Shown piece by piece: positions 44,557 to 53,143 of a stretch of DNA of 64,000 nucleotides. This stretch comes from an uncultured Rhodocyclaceae bacterium. Its GTDB lineage: Bacteria; Pseudomonadota; Gammaproteobacteria; Burkholderiales; Rhodocyclaceae. The position numbers and the translations under genes were made by a program. Each line of letters starts with the position of its first letter. The first letter of the stretch is position 1. The notes below the pieces were generated by a model. It worked only from the letters and a program-made list of their open reading frames with translations. It searched no databases and was not told the DNA's origin. The stretch is taken from NCBI GenBank assembly GCA_934271525.1, contig CAKQRL010000003.1, forward strand, positions 62,001 to 126,000, read 5' to 3'.

Positions 44557-44762
44557 TGGCACTCCAAAAAGGTTGTGCGCGTAAAAAACGTATTTTTATA
44601 ATTGCACTCAAAGGCGGCGGTTATTTTTTGTTAGTGTGCGCCACCCGAAAAAATCCTGTTAAAAATCCTGTATTTACGCGCGAAAATTATTCTTTTAGCG
44701 TTTTTTCTTACGTTGCGCTTTGGTCTTATACGTGTAAAGAAAGGCGCAATTATATTCAAAAA
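44557..44762 (-). other. Long AT-rich leader of rne
   Basis: About 200 bases with no gene, between rne and a palindromic element. A TATAAT-like -10 reads towards rne near 44755. In E. coli the rne leader is used for autoregulation; here this is only position-based inference. Confidence 0.3.
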
Positions 44763-44812
44763 TCCACGGTCAACGCCAAATTTTTTTAAAATTTTTTTGC
44801 GTTGACCGTGGA
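44763..44812. repeat. Dispersed palindromic element, full copy upstream of msbA
   Basis: TCCACGGTCAACGCC and GCGTTGACCGTGGA arms with complementary CCAAA...TTTG inside. Confidence 0.92.
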
Positions 44813-44854
44813 AAAAACGCCAAAATGTTTTTTTTGCTTTTTCATTCAAAAAAA

Positions 44855-46597
44855 ATGACCAGCACCCAACTTTACGCGCGCTTATTAACCTACGTTCGCC
44901 CTTATTGGAAAGCCTTTGTTGCCGCTTTAATAGCAATGGCTGGCTCTTCTTTAATGGAGCCGATTTTTCCTGCAATGATGAAATTTTTGTTAGACGAAGG
45001 TTTTTCTAAAACCGCCGCACCTTGGGATTGGTTGTTTTATCCCGCGGTGATTATGGCGATTTTTTTGGCGCGCGCCGTTTTTGGTTTTGTTGGTGATTAC
45101 GCAATGAGTTGGGTTTCCAACAATGTGATTAGCGAATTGCGCACCGCAATGTTTGCCAAAATGGTCAAACTGCCCACACGTTATTATGCCGACAACATTT
45201 CCGGGCGCTTGATTTCGCGCATCATTTACGATGTTACCAATGTGGCAGGCGCTGCCAGCAATGCTTTGACCGCTTTAATCAAAGATGCCATTTCCGTTTT
45301 GGGTTTAATGGCGTGGTTGCTTTATTTGAATTGGCAATTAACACTCATCACCTTAACCGTGGTGCCGTTTATCGCTTTGGTGGTGCGGCTTTTTGGCAAA
45401 CGTTTGCGCCGCGTTTTTGAAGGTCAACAAGAATCCATGGGCGAACTCACACAAGTTTTGCAAGAATCCATTGAAGCGCACAAAGTGGTGAAAATTTTTG
45501 GTGGTCAAGCTTTTGAATCGGCGCGTTTTCAACAATCGGTGGATATGCAAAGACGCTTGGCAATGCGCGCCACCATTGCCGCCGCCGCACAAACGCCCAT
45601 TGTGCAGTTTTTGGCGGCTTGCGGCATTGCCATTATTATGGGCGTGGCTTTAAAACAAGCCGGCACAACGGATGAAGCAACGGTAGGCGGTTTTGTTTCT
45701 TTTATCATCGCAATGCTGATGATTTTGGCGCCTTTAAAACGTTTGGCGGATGTTTCCGCGCCTATTCATCGCGGATTGGCTGCTTCTGAGAGTATTTTTT
45801 CTTTAATTGATGAAACGCCCGAAGAAGATGGAGGCACGCAAATTTTACAAAATGCAACGGGCGATGTGGCATTTCAAAACGTTTCTTTTTCTTATCCAGC
45901 CTCTGAAAAACCCGCTTTAAACAACATTAGTTTTCATTTAAAAAAAGGCGAAGTCTTGGCGTTGGTTGGGCCTTCTGGTTCGGGCAAAAGCACCATTGCC
46001 GCTTTGTTGGCGCGTTTTTTTAATGCGGATTCTGGCCAAATTTTAATAGACGGCAAAGCCATTGATTCTTTTACCTTATCCAGTTTGCGCCACAACATTG
46101 CCTTGGTTAGTCAAGATGTGGTTTTGTTCAACGGCACCATTGCCGCCAACATTGCTTATGGCGAAAAAGCCAACGCTTCTTTGGAAGAAATCAAAAACGC
46201 CGCCAAAGCCGCTTATGCTTTGGAATTTATTGAAAATCTGCCGCAAGGTTTTGAAACTTTAATTGGCGAAAACGGCGTCAAACTCTCTGGCGGGCAACGC
46301 CAACGTTTGGCAATTGCGCGCGCCTTGTTAAAAAATGCGCCCATTTTAATTTTGGATGAAGCCACTTCCGCATTGGATACCGAATCAGAACGCTATGTGC
46401 AAAAAGCTTTGGAACGTTTGATGGAAAACCGCTCCACCATTGTGATTGCGCATCGGCTTTCCACCATTGAAAATGCCGACAGAATCATCACTTTAAACAA
46501 AGGCAAAAAAGAAGAAGAAGGCACGCATGCCGAACTTTTATCGCAAAATGGTTTGTATGCCAAACTTTACCATTTGCAACAAATGCAAGAAATTTAA
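44855..46597 (+). CDS. msbA: Lipid A export ABC transporter MsbA
   Basis: Half-transporter (580 aa) flipping lipid A core across the inner membrane. Six helices in residues 1-310, including the first-helix region VRPYWKAFVAALIAMAGSSLMEP. Then the nucleotide-binding domain: Walker A GPSGSGKST, ABC signature LSGGQRQRLAIARALL, Walker B LILDEATSALD and an H-loop IAHRLST. The start chosen is MTSTQLYARL; an ATG 30 bases upstream is possible. Neither has a good ribosome site. The preceding palindromic element may insulate it from rne. Confidence 0.92.
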   Translation: MTSTQLYARLLTYVRPYWKAFVAALIAMAGSSLMEPIFPAMMKFLLDEGFSKTAAPWDWLFYPAVIMAIFLARAVFGFVGDYAMSWVSNNVISELRTAMFAKMVKLPTRYYADNISGRLISRIIYDVTNVAGAASNALTALIKDAISVLGLMAWLLYLNWQLTLITLTVVPFIALVVRLFGKRLRRVFEGQQESMGELTQVLQESIEAHKVVKIFGGQAFESARFQQSVDMQRRLAMRATIAAAAQTPIVQFLAACGIAIIMGVALKQAGTTDEATVGGFVSFIIAMLMILAPLKRLADVSAPIHRGLAASESIFSLIDETPEEDGGTQILQNATGDVAFQNVSFSYPASEKPALNNISFHLKKGEVLALVGPSGSGKSTIAALLARFFNADSGQILIDGKAIDSFTLSSLRHNIALVSQDVVLFNGTIAANIAYGEKANASLEEIKNAAKAAYALEFIENLPQGFETLIGENGVKLSGGQRQRLAIARALLKNAPILILDEATSALDTESERYVQKALERLMENRSTIVIAHRLSTIENADRIITLNKGKKEEEGTHAELLSQNGLYAKLYHLQQMQEI

Positions 46598-46609
46598 AAA
46601 CCGCAAAAA

Positions 46610-46639
46610 TCCACGGTCAACCTTTGATTTTTTTGAAAA
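46610..46639. repeat. Palindromic half-element before the MagIII-like gene
   Basis: Left arm TCCACGGTCAACC plus T7-GAAAA core; the ATG of the next gene follows directly. Confidence 0.8.
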
Positions 46640-47299
46640 ATGACGAGTTTTGAAATTTTAAAAAAATTAAAAAATCTCCATTTGTTAAACCAAAAACCAA
46701 GTTGGTGGTGGCCCAATGCCGGGCATTTTGAAGTCGTTGTTTCTGCCATTTTGACCCAAAACACGCGTTGGCAAAATGTGGAATTGGCGTTGAAAAATCT
46801 TCAAAATGCGCAAATTTTAAGCACCAATTCCGATGCCGCACTTTTAAAACTTGCCCGCCAAAAATCCATTGAAGTTGAAATTCAACCCAGCGGTTTTTTT
46901 CGGCAAAAATCAAAGCGTTTGATTCTTTTGGCCCAAAACATTGTGCGCGATTTTGGCACTTTTGAAAATTTTCAAAACAATGTTTCGCGCCAATGGTTGC
47001 TCAACCAACAAGGCATTGGCTTTGAAACCGCCGATGCCATTTTGAATTTTGCGTGTTTGAAGGCGGTTTTTGTTAGCGACTCTTATACGCTCAAATTTTT
47101 AAAACGCTTACAAATTCCCGTTCAAAATTATGCCGATTGCGTGGCTTTTTTAAGCGATTTAAACGATTCCGATTTAAAAAAAATCTACCCGCCCAATTAT
47201 TCCAAAGCGCAAATTTTGGCGCGCTACCACGGCAAAATTGTGGAATTCTCTAAATTAAAATTAGCCAACGATGAATTTTTGAAAATTTTTGCGCGTTGA
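46640..47299 (+). CDS. MagIII-like 3-methyladenine DNA glycosylase (HhH-GPD)
   Basis: Base-excision glycosylase of the endonuclease III superfamily (219 aa). The helix-hairpin-helix is at NQQGIGFETADAIL (about residues 121-134). AILTQNTRWQNVELALKNL, SGFFRQKSKRLILLAQNI, ARYHGKIVEFSKLKL and the lack of the C-terminal four-cysteine iron-sulfur loop match Helicobacter pylori MagIII, which removes 3-methyladenine. It is not a normal neighbour of msbA or yebC in betaproteobacteria. A left repeat arm ends just before its ATG. Its stop codon and last residues (FAR-TGA) lie in a right arm, suggesting the gene arrived or was rebuilt together with repeat sequence. Confidence 0.85.
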   Translation: MTSFEILKKLKNLHLLNQKPSWWWPNAGHFEVVVSAILTQNTRWQNVELALKNLQNAQILSTNSDAALLKLARQKSIEVEIQPSGFFRQKSKRLILLAQNIVRDFGTFENFQNNVSRQWLLNQQGIGFETADAILNFACLKAVFVSDSYTLKFLKRLQIPVQNYADCVAFLSDLNDSDLKKIYPPNYSKAQILARYHGKIVEFSKLKLANDEFLKIFAR

Positions 47300-47306
47300 C
47301 CGTGGA
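47293..47306. repeat. Palindromic half-element after the MagIII-like gene
   Basis: Right arm GCGTTGACCGTGGA; its TTGA supplies the TGA stop of the glycosylase gene. Confidence 0.8.
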
Positions 47307-47345
47307 TTTTTTTAAAATAGCTTGTTTTTAAAAAAAGGAACAAAA

Positions 47346-48074
47346 ATGGCTGGACATTCCAAATGGGCAAACATTCAACACCGCAAAGGTAGACAAGACG
47401 AAAAACGCGGCGCGGCATTTTCTAAAATTGCCAAAGAAATCACGGTGGCTGCCAAAATGGCTGGGGGCGATGTGGCGTTTAATCCGCGGCTACGCGTTGC
47501 GGTGGAAAAAGCCAAAGCCATCAATATGCCCAAGGACAAAATTGACAACGCCATCAAAAAAGGCACGGGCGAATTGGCTGGCGTGGAATATGTGGAAATT
47601 CGTTATGAAGGTTACGGCACAAACGGCGCGGCTGTGATTGTGGATTGTTTAACCGATAACAAAACGCGCACCGTTGCCGATGTGCGCCACGCTTTTACCA
47701 AACACGGCGGCAATTTGGGCACCGAAGGTTCGGTTGCTTTTCAATTTACGCATTGCGGGCAGTTGTTTTTTTCGCCCCAAACCAATGCGGACGCTTTAAT
47801 GGAAGCGGCAATTGATGCTGGCGCAGACGATGTTTTAATAGATGAAGAAGACCATTCTATTGAAGTCATCACATCACCTGCCGATTTTTTCAAAGTGAAA
47901 GATGCTTTGGCACAAAAAGGTTTTGAAGCCGCAGAATCGGCAATCACAATGAAAGCGCAAAACGAGACGTTTTTTTCAGGCGAAGAAGCGCTCAAAATGC
48001 AAAAATTATTGGATGCCTTGGAAAGTTTGGACGATGTGCAAGAAATTTACACCACCGCCGTTTTTGACGAATAG
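47346..48074 (+). CDS. yebC: YebC/TACO1-family translation/transcription factor
   Basis: DUF28 protein (242 aa). AGHSKWANIQHRKGRQD at the start and GYGTNGAAVIVDCLTDNKTRTVADVRHAFTKHGGNLG are diagnostic. Family members assist translation of polyproline-like stretches or regulate transcription. The ATG at 47346 has AAGGA before it. ruvC follows 2 bases after the stop, as in many proteobacteria. Confidence 0.94.
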   Translation: MAGHSKWANIQHRKGRQDEKRGAAFSKIAKEITVAAKMAGGDVAFNPRLRVAVEKAKAINMPKDKIDNAIKKGTGELAGVEYVEIRYEGYGTNGAAVIVDCLTDNKTRTVADVRHAFTKHGGNLGTEGSVAFQFTHCGQLFFSPQTNADALMEAAIDAGADDVLIDEEDHSIEVITSPADFFKVKDALAQKGFEAAESAITMKAQNETFFSGEEALKMQKLLDALESLDDVQEIYTTAVFDE

Positions 48075-48076
48075 CG

Positions 48077-48607
48077 ATGCGCATTTTGGGCATTGACCCC
48101 GGACTTTGCCAAACCGGTTTTGGCGTGATTGATGAACAAGCCAACCAGTTGCATTATGTGGCAAGTGGAATCATCAAAACCAATGGCAATGCGCATTTGC
48201 CTAGTCGCCTTTGCACCATTTTTCAAAATATCCATGAAATTATTCAACTTTACCAACCCGAAGAATCGGCAATAGAAAAAGTGTTTGTGAATGTTAATCC
48301 ACAATCCACACTTTTGTTGGGACAAGCGCGCGGCGCGGCTTTGGCGGCATTGACCACAAAAAATTTAAAAGTGGCGGAATACACGGCTTTGCAAATCAAA
48401 AAAAGCGTGGTGGGCAATGGCAAAGCGGCAAAATACCAAGTGGCAAAAATGGTGGAAGAATTGCTCCGTTTGAATCAAACGCCCAAAGCCGATGCCGCGG
48501 ACGCTTTGGCTTGCGCCATTTGCCACGCGCATTTTGCCGGTTTGGGCAATGCGCGTTTTTATGGTTTAAAAATCAAAAAAGGCCGATTTGTTTCCGCCCC
48601 AGAATGA
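48077..48607 (+). CDS. ruvC: Holliday-junction resolvase RuvC
   Basis: Endonuclease resolving Holliday junctions (176 aa). Acidic catalytic residues in GIDPGL (Asp7), ESAIEKVFVN (Glu near 66) and KADAADALACAICHA (two Asp near 138-141) are conserved. Cotranscribed with yebC. ruvA and ruvB, usually next, are absent from the window; a palindromic element and a convergent frame-broken membrane gene follow instead. Confidence 0.94.
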   Translation: MRILGIDPGLCQTGFGVIDEQANQLHYVASGIIKTNGNAHLPSRLCTIFQNIHEIIQLYQPEESAIEKVFVNVNPQSTLLLGQARGAALAALTTKNLKVAEYTALQIKKSVVGNGKAAKYQVAKMVEELLRLNQTPKADAADALACAICHAHFAGLGNARFYGLKIKKGRFVSAPE

Positions 48608-48612
48608 AAAAA

Positions 48613-48663
48613 ACCACGGTGAACACTTTATTTTTTTGAAAAAAATTGTTCGTTTACCGTGGA
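48613..48663. repeat. Dispersed palindromic element, full copy between convergent ruvC and membrane gene
   Basis: ACCACGGTGAAC and CGTTTACCGTGGA. Contains KNPR-TAA, the minus-strand gene's end. Confidence 0.88.
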
Positions 48664-50332
48664 TTTTTGGTTTTTTGAAGTAAAAACAAACAAAAAATCA
48701 GCGATAAAATGGAAATGATTTCAGATAAATGCCAATAAAATGGCGGGTAAAAATCAACCCAAACAATGCCGTTGTAAGCGTTTTTAAAAATAATCCGCAA
48801 ACGGTTTTGAAAACCCACATCTGTTATTAAAAACTCGCCATTTTCATTTTGTGCTTTAAGATAAGGATAAGCAAAACGTGGAATATCCACAAAAGCATTT
48901 TCTTCTGCCTGAATTTTAAAAAGCAGAAAAATACCATTTTCTTTTAAAATTTGAACTTGCGCTTTGTTTGAAAATACCGTGCTTTGAATATCATCAATCG
49001 GAGTGCCGCTTAAAATATAATCATAGCCGCCGATATTATTATATTTTTTGCAACCCGTGCAGTTGTCTAATATATTCATCAACGGAATTTCTTTAACCAA
49101 AAAAATGTTGTTGGTTTGATAATCTTTAAAAAAATAAAATGTTGAAAAAACAATAAAAATTGCAGGAATAGAATAAAAATAAGGTTTTAAAAATACCAAA
49201 TTTTCTTTATAAAAAAATCCTAAAAACAAACACATTGAAAGAACGGCAAAACTGATAAATCGCCACGGAAAACGAATATGCGACAAATAATGAAAAATAA
49301 AAATATGTTCTGTCAAAAAATCCCATGGAAAAATGGATAATGTTAAAACCAAAAAACACAAAGAAAGGGCAATAAAAAACAAACAAGTTTTTGAAAATTG
49401 ACGTTTTAATGTCAAATAAAATAATCCAAAAATAAAAAAGAATAAAATAATGCCCGGAGTGAGCGTTGCCGATTCATTGGAATCCAAAAAATTACTTTTA
49501 AAAATATCGGTAAATAATTGTAAAAAAGGAAGGCTATGGCGTGCAATAAAAAACGGGGTTTTATTGAGTTCCTTGATAATGGTTGGGGTTTGAAGATAAT
49601 AATCCAAAAAAGGAATAATAAATGCAAGACCGCCGATTATAAAAATAATTAAAAAACAAGCATAAGTTTTTAAAATTGGGCGGGTAAATGTTTTAAAATA
49701 CAAAATAAGCGCAACCAATATTAACGCCAAAAACGCCATTTGCGTGCTTAAAATGTGTGTGTAAAGCAATGCCAAAAACCCTGCCGCCAAGAAAAAAGCG
49801 TGGCGGAAGGGCGTTACCCTCCCCCCCCCACAGAATAAATGCGCCACAAAGCAAAGGCAATCCACGGCAAAAACGCCATTGCCGTGTATTCGCCCAAAGC
49901 GGCACGAAAATAAAGATTCATCAAGCGGTAGTTGGCTAAGCAATAAAAAGCGGCAAGCAAAAATGCCAAATGTTGGCGGCGGAAAATTCCCCAAAATGAA
50001 AGGTAGGCAATGCCCGCCGTTAAAATATTGATAAAGGCAAGATTGCATTGATAAGCCAAGAGCGGCGGCGTGCCAACAATGCGCAAAATGGCGGGGAAAT
50101 ACAACAACCAATCGCCATAAAAAATGCCCAAAGGGTAGCCAAAATTTTGGTTAAAAACGGGGTAAAGGCGCACGGGAAACTGCCCTGTGAATAAGCCCGC
50201 CGCCAAGCCTTCAATGCGCACCAAATGGAACGCCAAGTCATCCGAGCCCACAAAAAACTGCGCCCCAAAAAGCGGCAGGCAAGACAATAAGGCAATAACA
50301 AAAATGCCAACAACGGCTTTGAAATAGTGCAT
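48654..50332 (-). CDS. Large membrane protein of YfhO/GT-C type, frame-broken at a G tract (phase OFF)
   Basis: Polytopic membrane protein, about 560 aa if restored, with some 11 helices. The first frame (start ATG 50332, or GTG 50380 within a repeat) runs to a stop at 49814: LVRIEGLAAGLFTGQFPVRLYPVFNQNFGYP resembles the periplasmic loop of YfhO-like putative glycosyltransferases. The second frame contains YTHILSTQMAFLALI, HIRFPWRFISF and a C-terminal periplasmic domain. Nine G (49821-49829) lie at the switch; seven or ten would join the frames. The end KNPR-stop is repeat-encoded. Substrate unknown. Confidence 0.75.
49821..49829 (-). repeat. Poly-G tract (coding strand G9) in the YfhO-like gene
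   Basis: Nine C on the plus strand. A count of 7 or 10 would restore the frame, so this copy is OFF. Confidence 0.9.
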
Positions 50333-50375
50333 TGGGTTTGTTTTTGAAAAAAAAATGATTTTATAAAATTGAAAA

Positions 50376-50425
50376 TCCACGGTAAACGCTTTGTTTTTTT
50401 GAAAAAAAGTCTTGTTTACCGTGGA
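50376..50425. repeat. Dispersed palindromic element, full copy between tatD-like and YfhO-like genes
   Basis: TCCACGGTAAACGC and TTGTTTACCGTGGA. It holds the DFPR-TAA end of the TatD-like gene and a possible GTG start of the next. Confidence 0.92.
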
Positions 50426-51195
50426 AAATCGTAATTAAAAGCGCAGCAAGTGTTTTGGTAGATTTGGGTTTGTAGCGTTTCAATTGGCGTTTGGCGAAGT
50501 TGGGCAAGGGTTTTGAGTATGTTGGGTAACTCGGCAACTTGGCAGGCAAAGGGAAAATCGCTCTCTAACAATATGGCGGAATCTGGCAAGGTTTCTGCAA
50601 GTTTTAACACACGTTTGAAGTGTGGTTTTAAAAGATTGCCGTTAAAACTAATTTTGAAACCTAGTTTTATAAAAACCTTTGCTTCTTCTATGCTACCGCC
50701 AAAAGCGTGCAAAATTCCGCCAAGTTTGAATTTTTTCAAAATTTGCAAAAGGGTTGAAGAGGCGCCTTTGCCCACACAATGTAGAACGATTGGTTTTTGT
50801 AAGTCGGATGCGATTTGTAATTGTTTTTCCAAAACAACAATTTGCGTGTTGGCGCTTAATTGGTGTTTGGGTGAAAAATCTAAGCCAATCTCGCCCAGAC
50901 CAATGATTTTTGGGTGATTCAACAACTGCACAAAATTGCCGATTTTGCCGATTTCTTCAAAATTTTCGGCATAAAAAGGATGCACGCCGAGCGTTGCAAA
51001 AACATTTTTTTTGTTTTCTACAAGTTTTAAGATTTTGGAAAAATCGCTGGTTTGGCTAGCGGCGCTTACAAATGCGCAAACGCCCGCTTTTTCAGCTTGC
51101 CAAAGAATCTTTTTTAAAAATGCAGAATCGGCAAAATCGGCAGAATCGCCAAAATCAACAAAATCGGTTAGATGGCAATGCGAATCAATAAGCAC
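50416..51195 (-). CDS. TatD-family metal-dependent hydrolase
   Basis: TIM-barrel metal hydrolase (259 aa) of the TatD DNase/YcfH family. Metal ligands: DSHCHLTDF at residues 4-12, GLGEIGLDF (Glu), VLHC (His) and LLESDFPF (Asp; usually ETD). Residues 13-24 (VDFGDSADFADSA region) are an imperfect tandem repeat not normal for the family. It ends in DFPR-stop from a palindromic element. Its start overlaps the upstream DUF192 gene by 11 bases. Confidence 0.85.
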   Translation of the reverse strand: MLIDSHCHLTDFVDFGDSADFADSAFLKKILWQAEKAGVCAFVSAASQTSDFSKILKLVENKKNVFATLGVHPFYAENFEEIGKIGNFVQLLNHPKIIGLGEIGLDFSPKHQLSANTQIVVLEKQLQIASDLQKPIVLHCVGKGASSTLLQILKKFKLGGILHAFGGSIEEAKVFIKLGFKISFNGNLLKPHFKRVLKLAETLPDSAILLESDFPFACQVAELPNILKTLAQLRQTPIETLQTQIYQNTCCAFNYDFPR

Positions 51196-51676
51196 GGGGA
51201 AGTTTGTTCAAACCGTTGATTTTCATCCGTGGGATGATGTTGCGATTTTTAAAAAATCCTGCTTTCATCTCCAAGGCGTAGCGTGCGGGCATTTTGGCGC
51301 AATGCGCATTGGTAGTGTTGGCTTGCATTTGTTCAATGTTAATAATGCGCCCCAAATCGTCAATAAAGGCAACGGACAAATCCAAAGGCGTGTTTTTCAT
51401 CCACATGCAATGCGTCATTGCTTGCGGAAAAATAAAAATCATTCCTTGGTTTTGCGGCAGATAAAGACGATTCATCAAACCTTTTTGGCGCAAATAAGCC
51501 GTGTTGGCAACTTCGGCGGTGATTTTGTAAGCGCCGATGGTTAAAGTGGCGCTATTTTGTGCGCTTGCCGTATTAAAAACGCCAAAAAAAACAAGCGCCG
51601 CAAAAATCCACGGTAAACCCAAAAAAAATTTTGAAAATTTTTTTGGGTTGACCGTGGAAAAAACGCATTGTTTCAT
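51185..51676 (-). CDS. DUF192 protein with a repeat-encoded signal peptide
   Basis: Small exported DUF192 protein (163 aa). The mature domain has KGLMNRLYLPQNQGMIFIFP, the MWMKNTPLDLSVAFID core and GRIINIE, diagnostic of DUF192. Residues 6-26 of the signal peptide (FSTVNPKKFSK then FFLGLPWIF) are encoded by a complete palindromic element (51607-51658). The insertion therefore supplies both the basic n-region and part of the hydrophobic core. The first eleven of these residues are identical to those in Cca. It overlaps gatB by four bases. Confidence 0.88.
   Translation of the reverse strand: MKQCVFSTVNPKKFSKFFLGLPWIFAALVFFGVFNTASAQNSATLTIGAYKITAEVANTAYLRQKGLMNRLYLPQNQGMIFIFPQAMTHCMWMKNTPLDLSVAFIDDLGRIINIEQMQANTTNAHCAKMPARYALEMKAGFFKNRNIIPRMKINGLNKLPRAY
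51607..51658. repeat. Full palindromic element inside the DUF192 signal-peptide coding region
   Basis: TCCACGGTAAACCC and GGGTTGACCGTGGA arms with a long complementary A/T core, in frame. Confidence 0.93.
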
Positions 51677-53106
51677 TGTAATTTTTCCTTTAAACGCTGA
51701 TTGACCATTTGCGGCGCCGCTTTGCCTTTGGTTTGTTTCATCACTTTGCCAACCAAAGCGTTGAAGGCTTTTTCTTTGCCGGCTTTAAATTCTGCCACGT
51801 TGTCGGGATTTTCCGATAAAACCAAATCAATAATGGAATCAATTTCGCCAAAATCGGTGATTTGTTTTAAGCCGTCCTTTTCAATAATTTCATCCACCGA
51901 CAACGCAGGCGATTCCCACAATTTTTCAAAGATTTTTTTGGCTATGTTGTTGGAAATGGTGCCGTCTTCAATGCGGGCAATCAACAACGCCAATTGTTCG
52001 GGCAAAATGGGCGAATCGGCGTAGCTTGACAATTCGGCACGGTTGAGTTTGGCGGTCAAATCGCCCATCACCCAATTGGCAACGGGTTTGGCGTGTTTTT
52101 CACCGGTTGTTTTTAAAACATTTTCAAAATAATCGGCAATGTCCAAACTATTGGTTAAAACACCGGCATCATAAGAAGACAAACCCAAAACATTTTGGTA
52201 ACGCTCTTTTTTGTCTTGGGGCAATTCGGGCAGATTTTGGCGTTCAGAATCAATCCAAGCGGAATCAATTTTCAAAGGCAACAAATCGGGGTCGGGAAAA
52301 TAACGGTAATCTTGCGCATCTTCTTTGGTGCGCATGGTGCGGGTTTCGCCCGAATCCACATCAAACAAAACGGTGGCTTGTTGAATGTTGCGCCCTTCTT
52401 CAAGTTCGTTGATTTGCCAATCCACTTCAAAATCAATGGCATCTTTTAAACTTTTAAAAGAATTGAGATTTTTAATCTCGCGCCGCGTGCCAAGCGGTTC
52501 ATTGGGGCGGCGCACCGAAACATTGGCATCAAAACGCAAAGAACCTTCTTGCATATTGCCATCGCAAATGCCAATCCATTGCACCAAAGAATGCAAGGCT
52601 TTGGCGTAAGCAACAGCTTCGTCTGATGATGCCATATCCGGTTCGCTTACAATTTCCAAAAGCGGCGTGCCCGCGCGGTTTAAATCAATACCCGTGAAAC
52701 CATGCAAGCCTTCATGCACGGATTTTCCGGCATCTTCTTCCAAATGCGCGCGCGTCAAACGGATATTTTTATTGCCATTTTTGGTTGCAATGGCAATCAA
52801 ACCGCCTTCTACAACGGGTTTTTCAAATTGCGAAATTTGGTAACCTTTGGGCAAATCGGGGTAAAAATAATTTTTGCGCGCAAAAATGCTTTTTTGCGCA
52901 ATTTGCGCACCAATTGCCAAACCAAAACGAATGGCGCAGATGACAGCTTGTTTATTCAAAACCGGCAACACGCCGGGCAGCGCCAAATCAATGGCGCAGG
53001 CGTGTGCGTTGGGTTCGGCGCCAAATTGCGTTGAAGCTGCTGAAAAAATTTTGCTCTTTGTCCTTAATTGGGCGTGCACTTCTAAACCAATCACCACTTC
53101 CCACAT
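51673..53106 (-). CDS. gatB: Aspartyl/glutamyl-tRNA amidotransferase subunit B
   Basis: Kinase/tRNA-binding subunit of GatCAB, which converts misacylated Glu-tRNA(Gln)/Asp-tRNA(Asn) (477 aa). GLEVHAQLRTKSKIFSAAST, RKNYFYPDLPKGYQISQFEKP, HLEEDAGKS, DLNRAGTPLLEIVSEPD, DYRYFPDPDLLPL and the C-terminal YqeY-like helical domain are intact. Third of the gatCAB operon. AAGGAG precedes the ATG; a compact repeat lies just before that. Confidence 0.95.
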   Translation of the reverse strand: MWEVVIGLEVHAQLRTKSKIFSAASTQFGAEPNAHACAIDLALPGVLPVLNKQAVICAIRFGLAIGAQIAQKSIFARKNYFYPDLPKGYQISQFEKPVVEGGLIAIATKNGNKNIRLTRAHLEEDAGKSVHEGLHGFTGIDLNRAGTPLLEIVSEPDMASSDEAVAYAKALHSLVQWIGICDGNMQEGSLRFDANVSVRRPNEPLGTRREIKNLNSFKSLKDAIDFEVDWQINELEEGRNIQQATVLFDVDSGETRTMRTKEDAQDYRYFPDPDLLPLKIDSAWIDSERQNLPELPQDKKERYQNVLGLSSYDAGVLTNSLDIADYFENVLKTTGEKHAKPVANWVMGDLTAKLNRAELSSYADSPILPEQLALLIARIEDGTISNNIAKKIFEKLWESPALSVDEIIEKDGLKQITDFGEIDSIIDLVLSENPDNVAEFKAGKEKAFNALVGKVMKQTKGKAAPQMVNQRLKEKLQ

Positions 53107-53120
53107 AAAAACTCCTTTTA

Positions 53121-53137
53121 TCCACGGTCAACGTGGA
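53121..53137. repeat. Compact palindromic element between gatA and gatB
   Basis: TCCACGGTCAACGTGGA, two overlapping arms without core. Confidence 0.75.
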
Positions 53138-53143
53138 ATTTTT

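Noticed and set aside
44745..44790. Repeat arm TTGACC as a -35 box for rne, with TATAAT downstream
   Set aside because: Spacing is only 13 bases, too short for a sigma-70 promoter. Other copies show no -10 at 16-18 bases.
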